From Plasmodium relictum (lineage: Eukaryota; Apicomplexa; Aconoidasida; Haemosporida; Plasmodiidae), in NCBI RefSeq assembly GCF_900005765.1, contig NC_041689.1, forward strand, positions 1,550,001-1,614,000: DNA of 64,000 nt. Direction: 5' to 3'. The notes below the pieces were generated by a model. It had not been told where the DNA came from, made no database searches, and saw only the letters and a list, made by a program, of their open reading frames with translations. The translations under genes and the position numbers were made by a program. Shown one piece after another: positions 59,307-64,000 of the stretch. Position 1 is the stretch's first letter. Each line of letters begins with the position of its first letter.

Positions 59307-59730
59307 ATTAAATCAACTTTTTTATTCTTTTTTTTCTTTATGAATTACTAAAAAATCAAATATATATTTGTACATATGATAAAATAAATAACAAAAAAAA
59401 AAAATTATATATATATTTATAATGCGGCAAAAAAAAAAAAAAAAAAAAAACATTAACTTCATCAAATTTTAATTAAAAGTTTATTTAAAATTCTTACATG
59501 TAAAGCTTCTACTAAAATTTACTAAATTACGGTAACATAATTTCTTTTTTATAAATTTTTTTTTTTTTTTTGATTCATTTATATAATATTTAATTTTAAT
59601 GGAAGAAAAAAAAAATATATATTTAGATTTTTATACTATTATTGAATATTAAAACATCTCATTAAAAGAAAAAATAACCAAATACATTTTTAAATATTTT
59701 AGAATTAAAAAAAAAATTGACCTTAAAACC

Positions 59731-59762
<32 letters not shown>

Positions 59763-62269
59763 ATTATTTCATCTAAAACATTTCACATAAATTGGCTTTA
59801 AAATGACAAAATAAAATTCTAAAAAAAAAAATAAAATAAAAATAAGTTATATGCCAATATTCTATTTAGCTTTATTGAGGAATAATAGGATAATTAAAAA
59901 AAAAAAAGAAAATGAAATTTTTATAAAAAGGGGAATAATAAAAATTCTTAAATATTATGAAAATATTAAAACAGTTGAAAAATAGAAAAAAAAAAATTAA
60001 AAAAATAATGAAAATAATAAAGCTTAATTAGATAGATAAATGTAAAAAGTATATATAATGAAAAAAAATAGTATTTCCATATTTTAATTTAATATAGAAA
60101 AAAACAAATAAAAAACCCTATAATGTAATATAATATGTGGTCTTTTATATAGTGATATGTCTAAAAATTAATTTTTTACTATATATATTTAATATAAAAA
60201 TATTAAAGCTTCTTTATTTTATTTTATTTCTTTTATTTTTAAGAAACTCTAATTTACATGAAGGGCATAGATATAGATATATCTTATTATTAAAAATATT
60301 TTTTTTTTGAAATGCAAATATGTTTGTTATCATATATTTCTTTTTTATTCTTATATATTATCTAATTCAATAATTATAATATTGAAAAGGAGCATATATA
60401 TATATATATATACTTTTTAATATTTAAAATTACTAAAAAGAATTTTTTGAAAATTTATAATAATTTCCTAATTTCATGAAAATATAAAAGAAAAAAATAA
60501 AATATATAGAATATAATAAGAATTTCTTTAATAAAAGAATATAAATTATTGAAAAAAATATTAAAAGAAAAACGACAAAAATAAGAAGTATTAATAATTC
60601 TATAAAGAATACTAATATTTATTCTTCAGTTAAAATTTATATAGTTTATAGTTATTTTCATATATTTTATTAACCTAAAGTTTTATAAAATGAAATTGTA
60701 GAAGTTGATAGATTTACAATATAGTTTGATATATGTAATTTTATATTTGTATTCAAATGCATTTAATAGAAAAACAATCATCATAAAAAAAAGTCTTTTT
60801 TATTATAAATATATATGTCTTATTTCTTAAATTTAAATTTTATTTAAAATTCTAGCATTGCACATATTTTTAAAATCATAGAATTCAGTTAGTGCAATAA
60901 AATATAAAATTTCCTCTTTATCATTTCATCTATATGTTTCTGAAATTAATATAGAAATAAAATTTAGATAGAGAAATATTTTAATTTTTACTCTTATTAG
61001 TACTCACAATTGTTCACTTTTATTATTATTTTGCTTAAATGTTATTATTTCAAGTTTTTGATATCCTTATAATTTATTCTATTATTATATTTATAATATT
61101 CACATAATTAAATTTTTATGTTTTTATTATTAATATTAAATTATATGCATATATTATGAAATTTATTTTTTATTTAAAAAAAAAAAAAAATAAATGGAAT
61201 AAATGTAAAATAATTATATTTTTTTTTATTAAATTTAAAGAATAAATATATTTTTAAAAAAAAAGTTGAAAAAAAAATTAATTTCTGAAATAATAAACGA
61301 ATTTAATAGGATTATTTCTGATTTATGCATAAATTTTAATATAATATACATATCTATAAATCATTTCAAAATTATATATTTAATTATTTTTACAAGTGTG
61401 CTAACATTTTAAAATTAATAAGATAAAATAGTATATTAATTAAAATGTTTTAATTATATTTGTTGTCTAAAATTAATGAATATTTATTCCATTTTTTAAT
61501 ATTTTCTTTCTTAACAAGAGTTGAAGAAAATAGAAAAAAATGTAATATAAAAAACAAAAATAAGTGATAAAATTTATAAAAATGATATTATAAAAATGAA
61601 TGATTGTATTTAAATTAATAAACGAAATTTAAGTGAAAATATTAAAAGAAAAAAAATGTGCACAAATTTTCTATTTGAAATTGTTATTTTATTGAAAATA
61701 AAATCATTCTGCCTTGTTTCTTTATAGAAAATTAAAAAATGAATAAAAATATAAAAAAAATAAAATACATAAAAACATATATATTTTAAATAGTACTATA
61801 TTTTATAATTATAAATTATAATATATAAAAACTGAATTATTTTATTAAAACCTTATAACTTTTATATATTTTGTTTTGATATATTTTTTGTATTTTATTT
61901 TATTTCTATGTTATTTTTTTTTTATTTTTTTTTTTTTATTTTTCTAAATATTTTTTTAAATTCTGCATTGTTACACATATCAAGTTTATTTTATTTTTTT
62001 AATAAATGTTAAATTTTTAATTTTTGTCGTAGATTATTAAGTGGTGAAAAACGCTGCACCTACCATAAAATACTTATTTTTTGTAGTATATTGATAAAAA
62101 AAAAAAAATATTAAAAGTTTAAAGTTATTAAATAGAAACTAAATAAACAATAAGTGATATTTATTCTTTTTTTTTTTTTTTCTGAAAATTTTAAAAGACT
62201 TATTTTTTGTAATTTTTACATTTATTTATTTTATTTTATTTCATTTTTTTTTTAATGTGATTATAAAAA
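59307..62269. other. Large divergent intergenic region RS protein / Asn-rich protein
   Basis: About 3 kb with promoters for both flanking genes. It contains A-runs, AT runs (59741-59761, 60393-60411), a GTGCAC palindrome at 61658-61663 and a locally GC-richer island at 62024-62072. No supported gene or RNA. Confidence 0.5.
61657..61664. promoter_or_regulatory. TGTGCACA palindrome
   Basis: Perfect eight-base palindrome about 610 bases upstream of the Asn-rich gene start, with the same GTGCAC core as two other spacers in this window. An ApiAP2-type motif by resemblance only. Confidence 0.3.
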
Positions 62270-64000
62270 ATGGATATAAACAATTCAGATATTAATAAGG
62301 AAAATAACGAGGTATTATGGGAATCTCTGTATAATGATTTTAATGAAATAACAAGCACACATAAGAAGCATTTCAATTATATAGAAAATAGTTTATATGA
62401 ATTTTGCAAAGGAGTTAGTTCAAATGATAATTTAAGTTACGATTTAAAAAGTATAAAAAATAAATCATATTTAAATAATGATACAAATTATGAAGAAAAA
62501 CAATTTTTAAATGAATTTTTAATTAAGAAAGAAATTAACAAAACAGATATTAATAATGAATTATTAATAGATAAAAATTTAAATGTAGAAAATGACAAAG
62601 ATTATAACATTATGATTAATAATGAAACAGATTATTTAAAAAAAGAGTATCTTAAAAATAATTATTGGGAGAATGATTACCTTAAAAATAATTACTTTGA
62701 AATTGACTATTTAAAAAATGATAATTGTAGAAACAAAAGTTTCAATGAAGTTATAAATAGTAATCAAATAGAAAATGCAGGTAATTTCAATCATTCCTCT
62801 TTTCTTTTAAATAGTATTTCCAAGAAACCTGAATCTAGCTTTGAATTTAATGAAAAAAACAAATATAGTGATATTAGAAATCCAAATATGTTTAACATGA
62901 ATAAATATAATAGCACTTATTTTAATAATGGATATAAAAATAGTATAAATAATTTAAAAGTTCATGAAGAATTTTTAAATAAAAATGATAATAATTTTCT
63001 GTTAAATAATAATAAAAACTATGATAATTTAAAAGAAAAAGAAAGTATTAGAAACCTTTTAGGAATTAACACTTTCGATAAGAATACACCTAACACTAAA
63101 AATTTAGATACAGATAAATACAAAAATTTTAAAATAAAATCAGAAGAAAATTTAAGCTTCAATAATTACAATTATATAAAGAATATTAAAAATTTCAACT
63201 CTTTAGAAAAACTAGATACGTTGCTAAAAAACAAATGTAAATATATGAATGAAGATGAGATTGATTTAAGATTACCAAATAAAATAAATAGTAATAATAC
63301 AAAACAACCTATTTTTAATTATGATAGCTATAAAATAAACTCTGTTATATCTGAAAACTTTAATAAAAATAAACAAATTGATAAAAATGACGTATCATCA
63401 GATAAAATAGAGGAGACTAATCATAACATACTAATAAATAGATCAAAGAGGTTAATAGAAATTAGTAAAAAATGTTTAAGTGGGTATTCTGATTTAGATA
63501 ATCTTAATATAATAGATTTATATAAGAAAGAAAATGATTATAGTAAAAATGGAAATTATAGGGATTACAAGAATGATTTAAAATATCATACCTATGTAGA
63601 TAATCAAATATGTACATTAGAAGTAAATGAATATAATAATGAAAATGAAGACAATGACGAATATGAGTATACTTATGAAAATGAAGATGATGAAAATGAA
63701 AATGAATTTAAAGAATATGATGAAAGTAAAGATTATAATAAGAATGAAAATAATGATTACAATAGAGAAAACAATGTTGGTAATAAGAAAAAAGGCTACA
63801 TAGAAAAAGAAACAATGATATATATGGATAATAATAAAATTGAATACAATGAAGAAAATGAAGAAAGAAATATCAAGTTGTACGAAAGATATGATAAAAA
63901 AAGTATAATTGAAGAAAATTCAATCAATAGTAATGTTTCTTTAAATTGTGTAGAAAAATGTGATACTAAAAAAAAAGAAAAAAATGAAGACAGTGAAAAT
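62270..64000 (+). CDS. Large Asn-rich Plasmodium protein, function unknown (partial, runs off right edge)
   Basis: An open frame of 577 codons runs from an ATG at 62270 (in-frame TAA two codons upstream) to the window end without a stop. I do not recognise the family. The N-terminal part begins MDINNSDINKENNEVLWESL. Nearly everything visible is Asn/Lys/Asp/Glu/Tyr-rich low complexity. A short internal repeat lies at about residues 121-146 (nt 62630-62710), where DYLK, EYLKNNY, DYLKNNY and DYLKND follow one another. Acidic Glu/Asn/Asp runs sit at nt 63625-63780 and beyond. There is no signal peptide or membrane segment. Such N-terminal low-complexity regions often precede a conserved domain (ApiAP2, kinase, zinc finger) in Plasmodium, so the function probably lies in the unseen C-terminal part. 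Confidence 0.8.
   Translation, partial: MDINNSDINKENNEVLWESLYNDFNEITSTHKKHFNYIENSLYEFCKGVSSNDNLSYDLKSIKNKSYLNNDTNYEEKQFLNEFLIKKEINKTDINNELLIDKNLNVENDKDYNIMINNETDYLKKEYLKNNYWENDYLKNNYFEIDYLKNDNCRNKSFNEVINSNQIENAGNFNHSSFLLNSISKKPESSFEFNEKNKYSDIRNPNMFNMNKYNSTYFNNGYKNSINNLKVHEEFLNKNDNNFLLNNNKNYDNLKEKESIRNLLGINTFDKNTPNTKNLDTDKYKNFKIKSEENLSFNNYNYIKNIKNFNSLEKLDTLLKNKCKYMNEDEIDLRLPNKINSNNTKQPIFNYDSYKINSVISENFNKNKQIDKNDVSSDKIEETNHNILINRSKRLIEISKKCLSGYSDLDNLNIIDLYKKENDYSKNGNYRDYKNDLKYHTYVDNQICTLEVNEYNNENEDNDEYEYTYENEDDENENEFKEYDESKDYNKNENNDYNRENNVGNKKKGYIEKETMIYMDNNKIEYNEENEERNIKLYERYDKKSIIEENSINSNVSLNCVEKCDTKKKEKNEDSEN

Noticed and set aside
1..64000. A multi-gene defence or biosynthetic system, CRISPR array or mobile element
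   Set aside because: No spaced direct repeats, transposase, integrase or co-directional cluster. The genes are independent eukaryotic units with their own promoters.

Overview
The window is nuclear DNA of a malaria parasite (genus Plasmodium). It is extremely AT-rich, with long poly(dA:dT) and (AT)n tracts between genes, lysine/asparagine-rich low-complexity inserts in the proteins, and many short T-rich introns bounded by GT...AG. The proteins recognised are mostly single-copy housekeeping genes with Plasmodium character, including an apicoplast-targeted haem enzyme. From memory only, the run UROD - eIF5B/IF2 - glutaredoxin-like - VFT - alpha-COP - PTB matches a conserved neighbourhood of P. 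falciparum chromosome 6. The species is not determined. There are no rRNA or tRNA genes, CRISPR arrays or transposons that I can support.

Layout, left to right. 1-4048 (-): a large OST-HTH/LOTUS protein that runs off the left edge. 7123-9868 (+): centriole cartwheel protein SAS-6, five exons. 10574-11959 (-): COQ2-type prenyltransferase. 12602-15787 (+): SPX/EXS (XPR1-like) phosphate transporter, 13 exons. 16382-17816 (-): uroporphyrinogen decarboxylase with an apicoplast leader in its own exon. 18592-19730 (+): membrane RING-H2 E3 ligase. 20460-23346 (-): a ZMYND10-like dynein-arm assembly factor split over 16 small exons. 25285-28086 (-): eIF5B. 30066-30695 (+): glutaredoxin-like protein. 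31587-32782 (+): secreted Venus-flytrap protein. 33971-38192 (-): coatomer alpha. 42112-47660 (+): EDC4/Ge-1-like decapping scaffold. 49199-51565 (+): PTB-like protein with four RRMs. 52375-53066 (+) and 53546-53917 (-): two small coiled-coil proteins. 54570-55842 (+): PEX4-like E2. 56059-56358: 300-base assembly gap. 57405-59306 (-): protein with two RRMs and an RS-rich tail. 62270-64000 (+): asparagine-rich protein that runs off the right edge.

The genes are independently transcribed and do not form an operon-like system. Some share biology. SAS-6 and ZMYND10 both serve building of the male-gamete flagellum, and the LOTUS protein belongs to a class linked to sexual development. EDC4, PTB, the RS protein and eIF5B act in mRNA fate. 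UROD and COQ2 feed mitochondrial and haem/quinone chemistry. Exon models were built by hand from GT/AG sites and frame. In each complete multi-exon model the exons sum to a multiple of three and read open throughout, but splice sites are unverified.
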